64,000 nucleotides of DNA from Burkholderiales bacterium (GTDB lineage Bacteria > Pseudomonadota > Gammaproteobacteria > Burkholderiales > SG8-39). Shown one piece after another: positions 7,773 to 17,027 of the stretch. A program made the position numbers and the translations under genes. The notes under the pieces were generated by a model, which was given only the letters and a program-made list of their open reading frames with translations, had not been told where the DNA came from and did not search any database. Within the stretch, counting starts at the first letter, position 1, and each line of letters begins with the position of its first letter. The stretch covers positions 590,589 to 654,588 of the forward strand of contig JAOSJV010000011.1 of NCBI GenBank assembly GCA_027493935.1, given 5' to 3'.

Positions 7773-8474
7773 ATGAAATCTTCGACGAAGCTTCTCGCGC
7801 TCTCCGGCGCCGTCGCTGCGGCGCTCGCGCTCGGTGTCGCCGCGATCGCCCAGGCACCGCAACCAGGCCCCGGTCCCGGGCCGGGAATGATGGGGCAAGG
7901 CATGGGACCCGGCATGATGCAGGGATATGGGCCCGGAGGCGGACGTGGCTACAGTCCGGACTGCGGCATGGGTCCCGGGATGATGGGCGGCTACGGCCCG
8001 GGCTCCGGCGGCATGGGTCCGGGCATGATGGGCGGGATGATGGGCCCCGGAGTGACGGGTTACGGGATGATGGGTGGCTACGGTCCGGGCTACGGCATGG
8101 GTCCGGGCATGATGGGCGGCATGATGGGCCCGGGAATGACGGGCTCCGGCATGATGGGTCCGCTGTGGTCGCTCGATCTCTCCGACGCCCAGCGCGCGCA
8201 GATCAGCAAGATCCACGACGAAGTGCGCCGCAAGAACTGGGACGTGCTGGGCAAGATGCAGGACGAACAGGCGAAGCTGCGCGACGCCTACGCGACCGGC
8301 AAGCGCGATCGCGCCGCGATCCTCGGCGCGTACAAGCGCATCGGCGAGCTCAGGCTGCAGCGCATCGAGAACGCGCTCGATGCGCGCGAGAAGCTCGAGG
8401 GCGTGCTCACGCAGGAGCAGCGCGAGCAGCTGCGCCGCTGGGGGCCGTGGTGGATGATGGGCGGTGAGCAATAA
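7773..8474 (+). CDS. Met/Gly-rich CpxP/Spy-like periplasmic protein
   Basis: 233 aa with two parts. After a signal peptide ending near IAQAP, residues about 30-130 are an irregular repeat of Gly-Pro-Gly-Met-Met and Gly-Gly-Tyr units, with some 30 Met residues. Residues about 133-225 form a helical domain, LWSLDLSDAQRAQISKIHDE through EGVLTQEQREQLRRW, matching the heavy-metal-resistance/Spy-CpxP fold (LTxxQ-like motif repeated at both ends). I infer a copper-buffering or copper-sensing chaperone, the Met repeats being well suited to Cu(I). A strong AGGAGGAAAG precedes the ATG. Confidence 0.75.
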   Translation: MKSSTKLLALSGAVAAALALGVAAIAQAPQPGPGPGPGMMGQGMGPGMMQGYGPGGGRGYSPDCGMGPGMMGGYGPGSGGMGPGMMGGMMGPGVTGYGMMGGYGPGYGMGPGMMGGMMGPGMTGSGMMGPLWSLDLSDAQRAQISKIHDEVRRKNWDVLGKMQDEQAKLRDAYATGKRDRAAILGAYKRIGELRLQRIENALDAREKLEGVLTQEQREQLRRWGPWWMMGGEQ

Positions 8475-8513
8475 CGTCGGCAGCGTTCGCCACGGCAAGT
8501 TCCGTCGGCGACC

Positions 8514-8527
8514 TTGACGTCGATCAA
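8514..8527. promoter_or_regulatory. FNR/ANR-type box with -10 element
   Basis: TTGAC-GTCG-ATCAA matches the FNR consensus TTGAT-N4-ATCAA at nine of ten positions and extends outward as CCTTGA...TCAAGG (8512-8529). A -10-like TAGACT at 8549-8554 would place the centre about 41 bp before the start of transcription, again the class II position. It lies just before the hypothetical gene at 8580. Confidence 0.5.
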
Positions 8528-8579
8528 GGCTTGCAGCTTCGCATCGCCTAGACTCTTGTTCATGCGGATCGACCAAGGT

Positions 8580-8933
8580 ATGCGCAGGATTCCTGGCCCC
8601 GCGTGGCGGACGCTGTGGCGCACCGTGGCAGCGCTCGTCGTCCTCGCGCAGGTCGCGGCCGCCGCCGATCGGTGTCCGCCGACCTTCCTCGAGCACCAAG
8701 GCGCGGTGGCGGTCGCCGACGTCCAACATGCGCTCGACGCTTACTGCGCGAGCGATCTCGTCCCCGCGGATCAGGCGCCGGCGTCCGAACCGAAGCGTCT
8801 TGCAACGGACATGGCTGCGCCGGTGCTCGCCGTGTGGAACGCATCGGCCGCCGCGGCCGTGCCACCTACGTCCTACGCCCTCGCGCGTGCCGGACCCCCA
8901 CTCCGGCTACAGTTCCGCAACTTCCGACTCTGA
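8580..8933 (+). CDS. hypothetical secreted protein
   Basis: About 117 aa from ATG 8580; ATG 8562 in the same frame would add six residues. It has a signal peptide (WRTLWRTVAALVVLAQVAAA), then two Cys in the mature part (DRCPP and DAYCASD) that could form a disulfide. The C-terminus PPLRLQFRNFRL resembles the tail of small uncharacterised proteins of copper clusters. I do not recognise a named domain. It lies directly behind an FNR-type box and a TAGACT -10 element. Confidence 0.5.
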   Translation: MRRIPGPAWRTLWRTVAALVVLAQVAAAADRCPPTFLEHQGAVAVADVQHALDAYCASDLVPADQAPASEPKRLATDMAAPVLAVWNASAAAAVPPTSYALARAGPPLRLQFRNFRL

Positions 8934-9074
8934 TCCCCGCGTGCGGCCGGCGGGGCTCTCGCGCCGCGCGCGCCGCATCGCACCCGCCGCGGCGGCACCC
9001 GCGCGGCGGCACCCGCGCGGCGGCGCGGAAGCCACTTCGGCAACGGCATGCAGGCTGACCGCCTGCGACGCATC

Positions 9075-9091
9075 GGCCGGCAGTGCCGGCC
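9075..9091. repeat. perfect 7-bp inverted repeat upstream of membrane protein gene
   Basis: GGCCGGC-AGT-GCCGGCC forms a tight hairpin ending just before the GGGGAG ribosome-binding site of the next gene. It has no T-tract. It could be an attenuator or part of a terminator for the preceding gene. Confidence 0.4.
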
Positions 9092-9107
9092 GGGGAGATT
9101 CGGGATC

Positions 9108-9569
9108 ATGAACGACAACGTATTCAGGGCCGCGCAGACGGGCCTTCTCGCGGCCGCCGCGCTGCTCGGCGTGTACTTCGGCCTGCTCACGCTCGTGTCG
9201 GGCGGGGCGTTCACCCGCGAGCAGTTCGCGCTCTTCTGGCCGTACATCGTCGCGCTCGCGGCCGGCTTCGGCGTGCAGGTCGGGCTCTTCGTCTACCTGC
9301 GTCGTCTCCTGAGCAGCGCCAAGGCGCACGGCAAGGTGGTCGCGGTGTCCGGGACGGCATCCACCGCGGCGATGATGTCGTGCTGCACCCACTATCTCGC
9401 GAACGCCCTGCCGATCGTCGGCGCTGCGGGCCTGGTGACGCTCCCGACGCAGTACCAGGTGGAGCTCTTCTGGGTCGGGCTCGCGTTCAATGCCGCCGGC
9501 GTCGCCTACATCGGCAGGAAGGTCGCCGCCGCGGCCAAGGAGCACGCGCGATGCACCGTTCCAGCCTGA
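9108..9569 (+). CDS. integral membrane protein with conserved SCC motif, unknown function
   Basis: 153 aa with about four hydrophobic helices: residues 8-30, 43-65, 83-105 and 115-138. The third helix region carries TASTAAMMSCCTHYLANALP, with a Cys pair and a His in the membrane that could bind metal. I have a sense of similar CC-H membrane proteins in metal clusters but no domain name. The start ATG 9108 follows GGGGAGATTCGGGATC; an upstream in-frame ATG at 9048 would add 20 non-hydrophobic residues. The stop overlaps the next start by 19 nt, suggesting co-translation. Confidence 0.6.
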   Translation: MNDNVFRAAQTGLLAAAALLGVYFGLLTLVSGGAFTREQFALFWPYIVALAAGFGVQVGLFVYLRRLLSSAKAHGKVVAVSGTASTAAMMSCCTHYLANALPIVGAAGLVTLPTQYQVELFWVGLAFNAAGVAYIGRKVAAAAKEHARCTVPA

Positions 9570-9952
9570 AGTGCATCGTCGCGGTCGGGGCGGCCGTGCT
9601 GCTTGCGGCACAGTCCGGCCCCGCCTCCGCGCGCGAGCTCGCACAGCAGACGAGCCGCGACCGCGGCGTCACCGTGCAGGTGAAACCGGTCGACCTCTCG
9701 CCGGGCGCGAAGTCCTGGGCGTTCGAGGTCGTGCTCGACACGCACAGCCAGGACCTCGCCGACGACCTGGTACGCACGACGATGCTCGAGGCCGGCGGCG
9801 CGACGCTCGCGCCGACCGGCTGGGAAGGTGATCCGCCCGGCGGACACCATCGCAAGGGCGTGCTGCGCTTCGCGCCGATCACGCCCATGCCGGAGGCGGT
9901 CGAACTGCTCATCGCGCGCCCGGGCGAGAGCGCGCCACGAAGCTTCCGCTGA
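9551..9952 (+). CDS. conserved secreted protein, unknown function
   Basis: 133 aa with a signal peptide ending near ASARE. The mature part reads GVTVQVKPVDLSPGAKSWAF through FEVVLDTHSQDLADDLVR, then GWEGDPPGGHHRKGVLRFAP. This looks like an all-beta domain; the HxH and GGHHRKG positions are candidate metal ligands. I recall the same text in uncharacterised proteins beside metal exporters. It overlaps the preceding membrane-protein gene by 19 nt. Confidence 0.6.
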   Translation: MHRSSLKCIVAVGAAVLLAAQSGPASARELAQQTSRDRGVTVQVKPVDLSPGAKSWAFEVVLDTHSQDLADDLVRTTMLEAGGATLAPTGWEGDPPGGHHRKGVLRFAPITPMPEAVELLIARPGESAPRSFR

Positions 9953-10027
9953 ATGATCAAATGACGGCACCGTGCAGCGCGCGGCGATTTCGAGGGACCG
10001 GACGACACTTGTCACCTGATCCTCCTC

Positions 10028-10366
10028 ATGCCGGCGATCGCGCTGCCGGTGCTGTGGCTGCTGCCGCTCGGCGAGAGCGTGACGGTGTACGCGACCGTAC
10101 TCGTCCTTACCGTCGCGGTGTACTGGTCCGCGGTCAAGGCCATGCGCGCGCCGCTGCAGATCGGCCGCGAGACGCTGCTCAACGCGCTCGCGACGGTGCG
10201 CGCGGACTACGGTCGCGAAGGCTCGGTCCGAGCGGCGAGCGAGCTTTGGTCGGCCGACTTCGGCGACGAGCGACCGGCCCTCGGCGACCGCGTCGAGGTG
10301 GTCGGTGTCGACGGCGTGCGGCTGATCTTGAGGAAGGTGGGCGCGTCGATCCCCGCGTGTTCGTGA
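10028..10366 (+). CDS. NfeD-like membrane protein
   Basis: 112 aa. Two hydrophobic segments (residues 2-14 and 20-36) are followed by a soluble domain, LIGRETLLNALATV-like text, ending VEVVGVDGVRLILRKV, which is the OB-fold signature of the NfeD C-terminal domain. The frame stays open upstream to about 9962 (ending DDTCHLILL before the Met), so the true start may be earlier. NfeD proteins usually partner membrane proteases or stomatins, but none is nearby, so the role here is unclear. Confidence 0.55.
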   Translation: MPAIALPVLWLLPLGESVTVYATVLVLTVAVYWSAVKAMRAPLQIGRETLLNALATVRADYGREGSVRAASELWSADFGDERPALGDRVEVVGVDGVRLILRKVGASIPACS

Positions 10367-10385
10367 AAACCGAAAGGAGAAGCAG

Positions 10386-10658
10386 ATGATGGGTGGAATG
10401 GAAGGATTCGGATTCGGCGGCGGAATGGGATTCGGCGGCCTCGGCATGCTGCTCTTCTGGGCGCTCGTGATCGCAGGCATAGTGATGCTTGCGCGCTGGC
10501 TCTTCGCCGGATCGTCGGCGGGCATCGCGGCGCTGGGTCGCGGCAAGACCGCACTCGAGATCCTCGGCGAGCGCTACGCCAGGGGCGAGATCGGCAAGGA
10601 AGAGTTCGAGCAGAGGAAGCGCGACCTGAGGGCTAGTCGTGCCGCGAGCACGCACTGA
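10386..10658 (+). CDS. SHOCT-domain small membrane protein
   Basis: 90 aa. A Gly/Met/Phe-rich N-terminus is followed by one transmembrane helix (LGMLLFWALVIAGIVMLARW). The C-terminal SHOCT motif is ALEILGERYARGEIGKEEFE. The AAAGGAGAAGCAG just upstream is a good ribosome-binding site, and the gene follows the NfeD-like gene by 19 nt. SHOCT is a short oligomerisation-type motif common at the ends of small membrane proteins; no enzymatic role is known. Confidence 0.85.
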   Translation: MMGGMEGFGFGGGMGFGGLGMLLFWALVIAGIVMLARWLFAGSSAGIAALGRGKTALEILGERYARGEIGKEEFEQRKRDLRASRAASTH

Positions 10659-10776
10659 CCGGATCGCGACGACTGCGCGTCTATCGCCGCCCGTCCGTCC
10701 GGTCGGGCTGCCGTTCTTTGCGCTCGCGGCGGTCTCGCGGCTGCGGGCGGCGCGTCGGCCCGCCGAAGGAGGTCGC

Positions 10777-10914
10777 ATGAGACGGGGACTTCCGACACGC
10801 GGCGCAATGGCCGCCGGGGCTCGCGACCGACGATACCTGCGCGCGCATACGGCCGCTACTACCTCGAGATCGCGCCCGGCAGGCTGCTCGAGCCGAACGG
10901 CAGAAGGAGCGTAG
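10777..10914 (+). CDS. small basic ORF, possibly degraded or frameshifted
   Basis: 45 codons behind an excellent ribosome-binding site (GAAGGAGGTCGC before ATG). The peptide starts MRRGLPTRGAMAAGARDRRY and is Arg/Ala/Ser-rich. From about 10835 the +1 frame reads TYGRYYLEIAPGRLLEPN, which looks more protein-like, so a 1-nt indel may have split a real small gene. No homolog is recognised. Confidence 0.3.
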   Translation: MRRGLPTRGAMAAGARDRRYLRAHTAATTSRSRPAGCSSRTAEGA

Positions 10915-10938
10915 AGCCCTCCTCCGGAGGCGGACATC

Positions 10939-13012
10939 ATGAGACACGAACGCGCCTCGCACGGGCAGGGCGCGGCCGGCGCGCCAAAGCACGCCGGCCA
11001 CGCGGGACATTCGCATCATGCCCATATGGTGGCCGACTTCCGCCGGCGCTTCTGGGTCTCGCTCGCCCTGACCGTCCCGATCCTCGCGATCTCCGAGCAC
11101 TTCTGGGCGCTCGTCGGGCTTTCGGCGCCGGTGGCCTTCCCGGGCGCGCGCTACCTTCTCTTCGCCTGCGCCGTCGTCGTGTACTTCTACGGCGGCTGGC
11201 CGTTTCTTGCGGGTGCGGGCGAGGAGATCGGCGGGCGCCAGCCCGGGATGATGCTGCTGATCGCGGTCGCGATCAGCGCGGCGTTCTTCTACTCCGCGGC
11301 GGTCACGTTCGGGCTTGCGGGCACCGGCTTCTACTGGGAGCTGGCGACGCTAATCGACGTGATGCTCCTCGGCCACTGGATCGAGATGCGCTCCGTGATG
11401 GGCGCCTCCGGGGCGCTCGAGGCGCTGGTGCGCCTGCTGCCCTCGGAAGCGCACCGCCTGAAGCCGGACGGCTCCATTGAGGAGGTGACCATCGACGAGC
11501 TCAAGGCCGGTGACACGGTGCTGGTCAAGCCCGGCGAGCGCGTGGCGACCGACGGCGTGATCGTGTCCGGCACGACGAGCCTCGACGAGTCGATGCTCAC
11601 CGGCGAGTCGAAGCCGGTCGAGAAGAGCGAGGGCGCGGAGGTTATCGCCGGCTCGGTGAACGGCGAGGGCGCGATCACGCTCGAAATCCGCAAGACCCGC
11701 GCCGAAACCTACCTCGCGCAGGTGATGGACATGGTGCGTCGCGCGCAGGAGTCGCGCTCGCGCAGCCAGGGACCTTGCCAATCGCGCGGCGGTGTGGCTC
11801 ACCGCGATCGCGCTCTGCGCCGGCGCCGCGACCTTCGTTGCGTGGCTCGCAATCGCAGGAGACTTCGAGTACGCGATCGCGCGTGCGGTCACCGTGATGG
11901 TGATCGCCTGCCCGCACGCACTCGGACTCGCCGTGCCGCTCGTCGTCGCGGTGAGCACGAGCCTCGCGGCGAGCCACGGCCTGTTGATCCGCGACCGTGC
12001 GGCCTTCGAGCGCGCGAGGAATCTTCAGGCGGTGGTGTTCGACAAGACCGGCACCCTCACCGAGGGGCGCTTCGGCGTGTCCGACGTCGTGCCCCTCGGC
12101 GAGCTCGCGGAGGACGAGTGCCTGCGGCTCGCCGCCGCGCTCGAGAGCCAGTCCGAGCACCCGATCGCGAAGGGCGTCGCGCGTGCCGCGGAGGAGCGCA
12201 AGCTGAGGCTCCCGCCGGTGTCCGAGTTCAAGAACCTTACCGGACGCGGCGCGCAGGCGCGCGTCGACGGCCGCGAAGTGCTCGTGATGAGTCCGGGCTA
12301 CGTGCGCGAGAAGGGGCTTGCCGCGGAGGACGAGCGGATCGCGAAGCTCGCCGGCACGGGCAAGACCGTCGTGTACCTCGTGGTCGACGGCAAGGTCGAG
12401 GCGGCGATCGCGCTCGCCGACGTCGTGCGGCCCGAATCGCGCGCGGCGGTCGCCCGGCTCAAGGACATGGGCATCCAGTGCATGATGCTCAGCGGCGATT
12501 CGCAGGCGGTGGCGAAGACGGTCGCCGGCGAGCTCGGCCTGGACGACTTCTTCGCCGAGGTGCTGCCCGAGGCGAAGGCGGCGAAGATCAAGGAGGTGCA
12601 GAGACGCGGCCTCACCGTCGCGATGGTGGGCGATGGGGTGAACGACGCGCCGGCGCTCACGCAGTCCGACCTCGGCATCGCGATCGGCGCCGGCACCGAC
12701 GTCGCGATCGAGTCGGCCGACATCGTGCTCGTGCGAAGCGACCCGCGCGACGTCGCCGCGATCCTCGGGCTCGCGCGCAAGACCTACGGCAAGATGGTGC
12801 AGAATCTCGCCTGGGCCACCGGCTATAACGCGTTCGCGATCCCGCTCGCCGCGGGCGTCGCCGCCGCCTGGGGGGTCGTGCTAACGCCGGCCTTGGGCGC
12901 CGTGCTGATGTCGGCGAGCACGGTGATTGTCGCGGTCAACGCGCGGCTGCTCGGCCGGGTCACGCCCAGTCAGGCGTCCGCGGGTGGGTGCGCCCCGCAC
13001 CAGGCGGCCTGA
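10939..13012 (+). CDS. copB: CopB-type copper/silver-translocating P-type ATPase (one frameshift)
   Basis: About 690 aa, an inner-membrane P1B ATPase that exports copper or silver. The N-terminus is His-rich (HAGHAGHSHHAHM) instead of a CxxC metal domain, and the membrane motif is CPH (MVIACPHALG). Both mark the CopB/P1B-3 group. Also visible are the TGES-type loop (MLTGESKPVEK), the phosphorylation site DKTGTLTEG, SEHPIAKG, and GDGVNDAPAL. The reading frame changes near 11769-11771; removing one G restores QDLANRAAVWLTAIAL, so an assembly indel is likely. The gene closes the plus-strand copper block. Confidence 0.9.
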
Positions 13013-13084
13013 CTGGTTTGCAGCCAAAGGCGATTCCGGTTGGTATCCTTGGCATTCCGCGTGGTCCGAACGCATGGAGAAGCG

Positions 13085-13651
13085 ATGAGCGACAAGGAAC
13101 TCAAGATCCTCGGCATCTGCGGCAGCCTGCGCAACAAGTCCTTCAACATGGCCGGCCTGCGCGCCGCAGGCGAGCTGATGCCGGCCGGCATGCGGCTGTT
13201 TCAGATCGCGAGCATCGGCGAGCTGCCGCTGTACAACCAGGACGTGCTCGACGCCGGGATGCCCGAGCCGGTCAAGCGCCTTCGCACCGAGGTCGCGCAG
13301 GCCGACGGCGTGCTGATCGCGAGCCCAGAGTACAACTTCTCGGTCACCCCGGCGCTCAAGAACGCGATCGACTGGGCCTCGCGGCCGCCCGACCAGGTGT
13401 GGCAGGACAAGCCGATCGCGATCTTCTCGTGCACCGCGGGACCGGTGGGCGGCGCGAGAGTGCAGTACGATCTGCGCAGAATCCTCGGCCAGATCTGGGG
13501 TCACGTGCTGCCGCGGCCGGAGGTCTTCGTCGGTAACGCGGCGTCGAAGTTCGACGCCGAGCTCCGCCTCACCGATGAGACGACGAAGAAGTTCCTGACC
13601 GATCTGCTGGTGGGCTTCAAGGCCTGGATCGAGCGGATGAGCCGCAAGTGA
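13085..13651 (+). CDS. NAD(P)H-dependent FMN reductase (chromate/quinone reductase family)
   Basis: 188 aa, a complete flavodoxin-like reductase. The FMN phosphate-binding loop is ICGSLRNKSFNMAGLRA (GSLRxxS). Further motifs are ASPEYNFSVTPALKNAIDWA and SCTAGPVGGARVQYDLRRIL, typical of ChrR/YieF/azoreductase-like enzymes. Members use NAD(P)H to reduce quinones, chromate or metals in the cytoplasm. The ATG lies after ATGGAGAAGCG. It overlaps the following propeller gene by 4 nt (GTGA). Confidence 0.85.
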   Translation: MSDKELKILGICGSLRNKSFNMAGLRAAGELMPAGMRLFQIASIGELPLYNQDVLDAGMPEPVKRLRTEVAQADGVLIASPEYNFSVTPALKNAIDWASRPPDQVWQDKPIAIFSCTAGPVGGARVQYDLRRILGQIWGHVLPRPEVFVGNAASKFDAELRLTDETTKKFLTDLLVGFKAWIERMSRK

Positions 13652-14814
13652 GGGATCGCGCGGTGGGGATGCCTGTTTCGGTGGTCCTGCTCTGCGCCGT
13701 GCTCGTTGCCGGCGCGGTCGCGGCGCAGCCTGCGAGCAGCGTCGAGACCGCACCGGGCATGCCGCCGGTGCTCGATCCGGCCAACCTCTACAGCGAGACC
13801 GCGGCTGGCAAGGTGCTGCCGGAGGTCGCGGCCGATCCGCCGCGGATCTACGTGCCGAACCGTCGTTCGAACGACGTCTCGGTGATCGATCCGGCGACGA
13901 TGCGGGTGGTCGATCGCTTCGAGGTCGGCGTCCACCCCCAACACGTCGTCCCGTCGTGGGACCTGCGCACGCTCTGGGTGACGAACAATGCCGAGGGACG
14001 CACCGACGGTACGCTGACGCCGATCAACCCGCGCACCGGCAAGCCGGGCGCATCGGTCGCGGTAGACGACCCGTACAACATGTACTTCACGCCCGACGGG
14101 CGCTACGCCGTGGTGGTCGCCGAGGCGTTCATGCGGCTCGACTTCCGCGATCCGCGAACGATGGCGCTCGAGGGTTCGCTGACGGTGCCGGAGTGCAAGG
14201 GCATCAACCACGCCGACTTCTCGATCGACGGCCGGTACGCGATCTTCACCTGCGAATTCGCCGGCCGCCTCGCGAAGGTCGACATGGTCGAGCGCAAGGT
14301 GCTCGGTGCCCTGCGTCTCTCGCGCGGCGGCATGCCGCAGGACGTGCGCATTTCGCCGGACGGGGCGGTATTCTACGTGGCCGACATGCGCGCGGGCGGC
14401 GTGTTCGTGGTGGACGGCGAGAGGCTCGCCGAGGTGGGCTTCATTCCGACCGGGGTCGGTGCGCACGGGCTCTATCCCAGTCGCGATGCGAAGAAGCTGT
14501 ACGTCGCGAACCGCGGCTCGGGCCACGTGTACGCGGCGCCCGGCGGCAAGGGTAGCGTCTCGGTGATCGACTTCGCGACGCGCAAGGTCGAGACCACTTG
14601 GCCGATCCCCGGCGGCGGCAGCCCCGACATGGGCAACGTGAGCGCGGACGGCAAGACCCTGTGGCTTTCCGGCCGCTTCGACGACATGGTGTACGCGATC
14701 GACACCGCGACCGGGAGCGTGACGAAGATCCGCGTCGGCACCGAGCCGCACGGGCTCGCCGTGTGGCCGCAGCCCGGACGCTACTCGCTCGGGCACACCG
14801 GGAACCTGCGCTGA
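13648..14814 (+). CDS. YVTN-type beta-propeller, secreted
   Basis: 388 aa from a GTG that overlaps the reductase stop; ATG at 13669 is an alternative that still keeps the signal peptide (VVLLCAVLVAGAVAAQ). The mature part is a series of propeller blades with the repeated pattern IYVPNRRSNDVSVIDPATM, AIFTCEFAGRLAKVDMVERK, LYVANRGSGHVYAA, VSVIDFATRKVETTWPIPGG. Such propellers are periplasmic scaffolds or electron-transfer partners, often beside cytochromes. The substrate is unknown. A TlpA-like protein and a cytochrome c gene follow on the same strand. Confidence 0.8.
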   Translation: MRDRAVGMPVSVVLLCAVLVAGAVAAQPASSVETAPGMPPVLDPANLYSETAAGKVLPEVAADPPRIYVPNRRSNDVSVIDPATMRVVDRFEVGVHPQHVVPSWDLRTLWVTNNAEGRTDGTLTPINPRTGKPGASVAVDDPYNMYFTPDGRYAVVVAEAFMRLDFRDPRTMALEGSLTVPECKGINHADFSIDGRYAIFTCEFAGRLAKVDMVERKVLGALRLSRGGMPQDVRISPDGAVFYVADMRAGGVFVVDGERLAEVGFIPTGVGAHGLYPSRDAKKLYVANRGSGHVYAAPGGKGSVSVIDFATRKVETTWPIPGGGSPDMGNVSADGKTLWLSGRFDDMVYAIDTATGSVTKIRVGTEPHGLAVWPQPGRYSLGHTGNLR

Positions 14815-14857
14815 GGCGCAGTCGCCTGCGCGTCCCGCCCGTACCCGCGTCGGGGCA

Positions 14858-15484
14858 ATGAGCCTGCCGCCCGAGCCCGCACCGGAGGCCGCGAGCGGCG
14901 CGCCGCTCTCGCGCAAGGCGCGCGCCTGGCTGGGCACCATCGGCGCGCTCGTCCTCGTGGCGGCGGTGATGGCGGCGATGCAGCAGGCGACGCGCACGCG
15001 CGATGCGACGCGCCTGCGCCCACCGCGCTTGACGACGCTCGCCGAGCCGCGGCCGCTGCCGCCGATCGACATGCGCGATGCCGCGGGCGGTCCGGTTCCG
15101 CTGGAAAGCTTCCGCGGCAAGGTGGTGCTGCTCAACATCTGGGCGACCTGGTGCGGGCCGTGCCGCGTCGAGATGCCCACGCTCGAGCGGTTGCAGGCGC
15201 GCCTCGGCGGTCCGGGCTTCGAGGTCGTGGCGCTCTCCACCGACGTCGGGGGCGTGAAGGCGGTGCGCGAGTTCTACGACTCGCTCGCGATCACGCGGCT
15301 CGCGATCTACGTCGAGGGCGAGGGCAACGTGCTCACTGCGCTCGGGTCGCCGGGCCTGCCGACGACGCTCGTCCTCGACGCCGAGGGGCGCGAGGTCGCG
15401 CGCGCCCTGGGCGGCGCCGACTGGGCGGCGCCGGAGGTGGAGAAGCTGATCCGCTCGCTCGCCCCGCCGGGCGCCGCGAAGTAG
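14858..15484 (+). CDS. TlpA/ResA-like membrane-anchored thioredoxin
   Basis: 208 aa with an N-terminal membrane anchor (about residues 24-43) and a periplasmic thioredoxin domain. The active site is NIWATWCGPCRVEMPTLE (WCxxC), and the cis-Pro region is GSPGLPTTLVLDAEGR. The protein should act as a thiol-disulfide reductant in the periplasm, for example in cytochrome c maturation; the next gene encodes a cytochrome c and starts 1 nt after this stop, so a link is plausible. Confidence 0.85.
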   Translation: MSLPPEPAPEAASGAPLSRKARAWLGTIGALVLVAAVMAAMQQATRTRDATRLRPPRLTTLAEPRPLPPIDMRDAAGGPVPLESFRGKVVLLNIWATWCGPCRVEMPTLERLQARLGGPGFEVVALSTDVGGVKAVREFYDSLAITRLAIYVEGEGNVLTALGSPGLPTTLVLDAEGREVARALGGADWAAPEVEKLIRSLAPPGAAK

Positions 15485-15485
15485 G

Positions 15486-16001
15486 GTGCCGCGCATGAAG
15501 GACTCGCACAAGCAGCATCGCGCTCCGGTGCGGCGGCGACCGAATCTCGGCTGGCTGTTCGTCGCGCTGATCCTCGCCGCCGGCGCGGCGGTGGCGTGGT
15601 CGCTCGCGCGGCAGTCGGGCGCAGAGCGTGCCGACCCGGACGACGCGCCGCAGGTCGCGCGCGGGAAGCCGGTCTACGACAGGCACTGCGCGTCCTGCCA
15701 TGGAGCGAATCTGGAGGGCCAGCCGCGCTGGCAATCGCGCCTGCCGAACGGGCGCATGCCGGCGCCGCCGCACGACGCCTCCGGGCATACGTGGCATCAT
15801 CCCGACGAGCTGCTGTTCGGAATGACCAAGGACGGGCTCGTGCCGGGCAAGTACGCGCCGCGCGGCTACCAGAGCGACATGCCGGCCTTCGCCGGCACGC
15901 TCACCGATGCGGAGATCTGGGCGGTGCTCGCCTACATCAAGTCGCGCTGGCCGCCCGAGATCCAGCGCGCGCAGCGCGAGCGGCGGCATGTGCGCCGATG
16001 A
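15486..16001 (+). CDS. membrane-anchored class I cytochrome c
   Basis: 171 aa from a GTG at 15486; ATG at 15495 is also possible. One membrane helix (about residues 22-40) is followed by a single heme domain. Heme attachment is at CASCHG, and the likely axial Met is in YQSDMPAFAGTLTDAEIWAV. The start follows the TlpA stop directly, so the two genes are probably co-translated. It is likely a periplasmic electron carrier; its partner may be the upstream propeller protein or a terminal oxidase elsewhere. Confidence 0.85.
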   Translation: MPRMKDSHKQHRAPVRRRPNLGWLFVALILAAGAAVAWSLARQSGAERADPDDAPQVARGKPVYDRHCASCHGANLEGQPRWQSRLPNGRMPAPPHDASGHTWHHPDELLFGMTKDGLVPGKYAPRGYQSDMPAFAGTLTDAEIWAVLAYIKSRWPPEIQRAQRERRHVRR

Positions 16002-16027
16002 AGCTCAGCTGGTGAACCTCGGGCAAA

Positions 16028-16044
16028 GGGAGAATCGATCTCCC
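16028..16044. repeat. small inverted repeat between convergent genes
   Basis: GGGAGA-ATCGA-TCTCCC gives a 6-bp stem between the cytochrome c gene (plus) and the ABC permease gene (minus). It lacks a T-tract. A weak bidirectional terminator is possible. The remainder of 16045-16265 shows no gene. Confidence 0.3.
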
Positions 16045-16265
16045 TCAGGCTCATCGTGCGGCAAGGACGCGCGCGGCGAGACGGAGGCGCCGAGTCCCCG
16101 GGCCGACGCGCGCGCCACACGCCGCGCTCAGCCCTCGAAGGGATTCCCGGCGCGGGCCGTCGATGCGGGCGTCGAAGCCAGGCTCCGCGACCACCCCGGC
16201 GCTCTTGCGGATCCACCTGCGATGGTCTCGTCTTCCGCCGCCTGCACGGCAGGAGGATGCGCACC

Positions 16266-17023
<758 letters not shown>

Positions 17024-17027
<4 letters not shown>

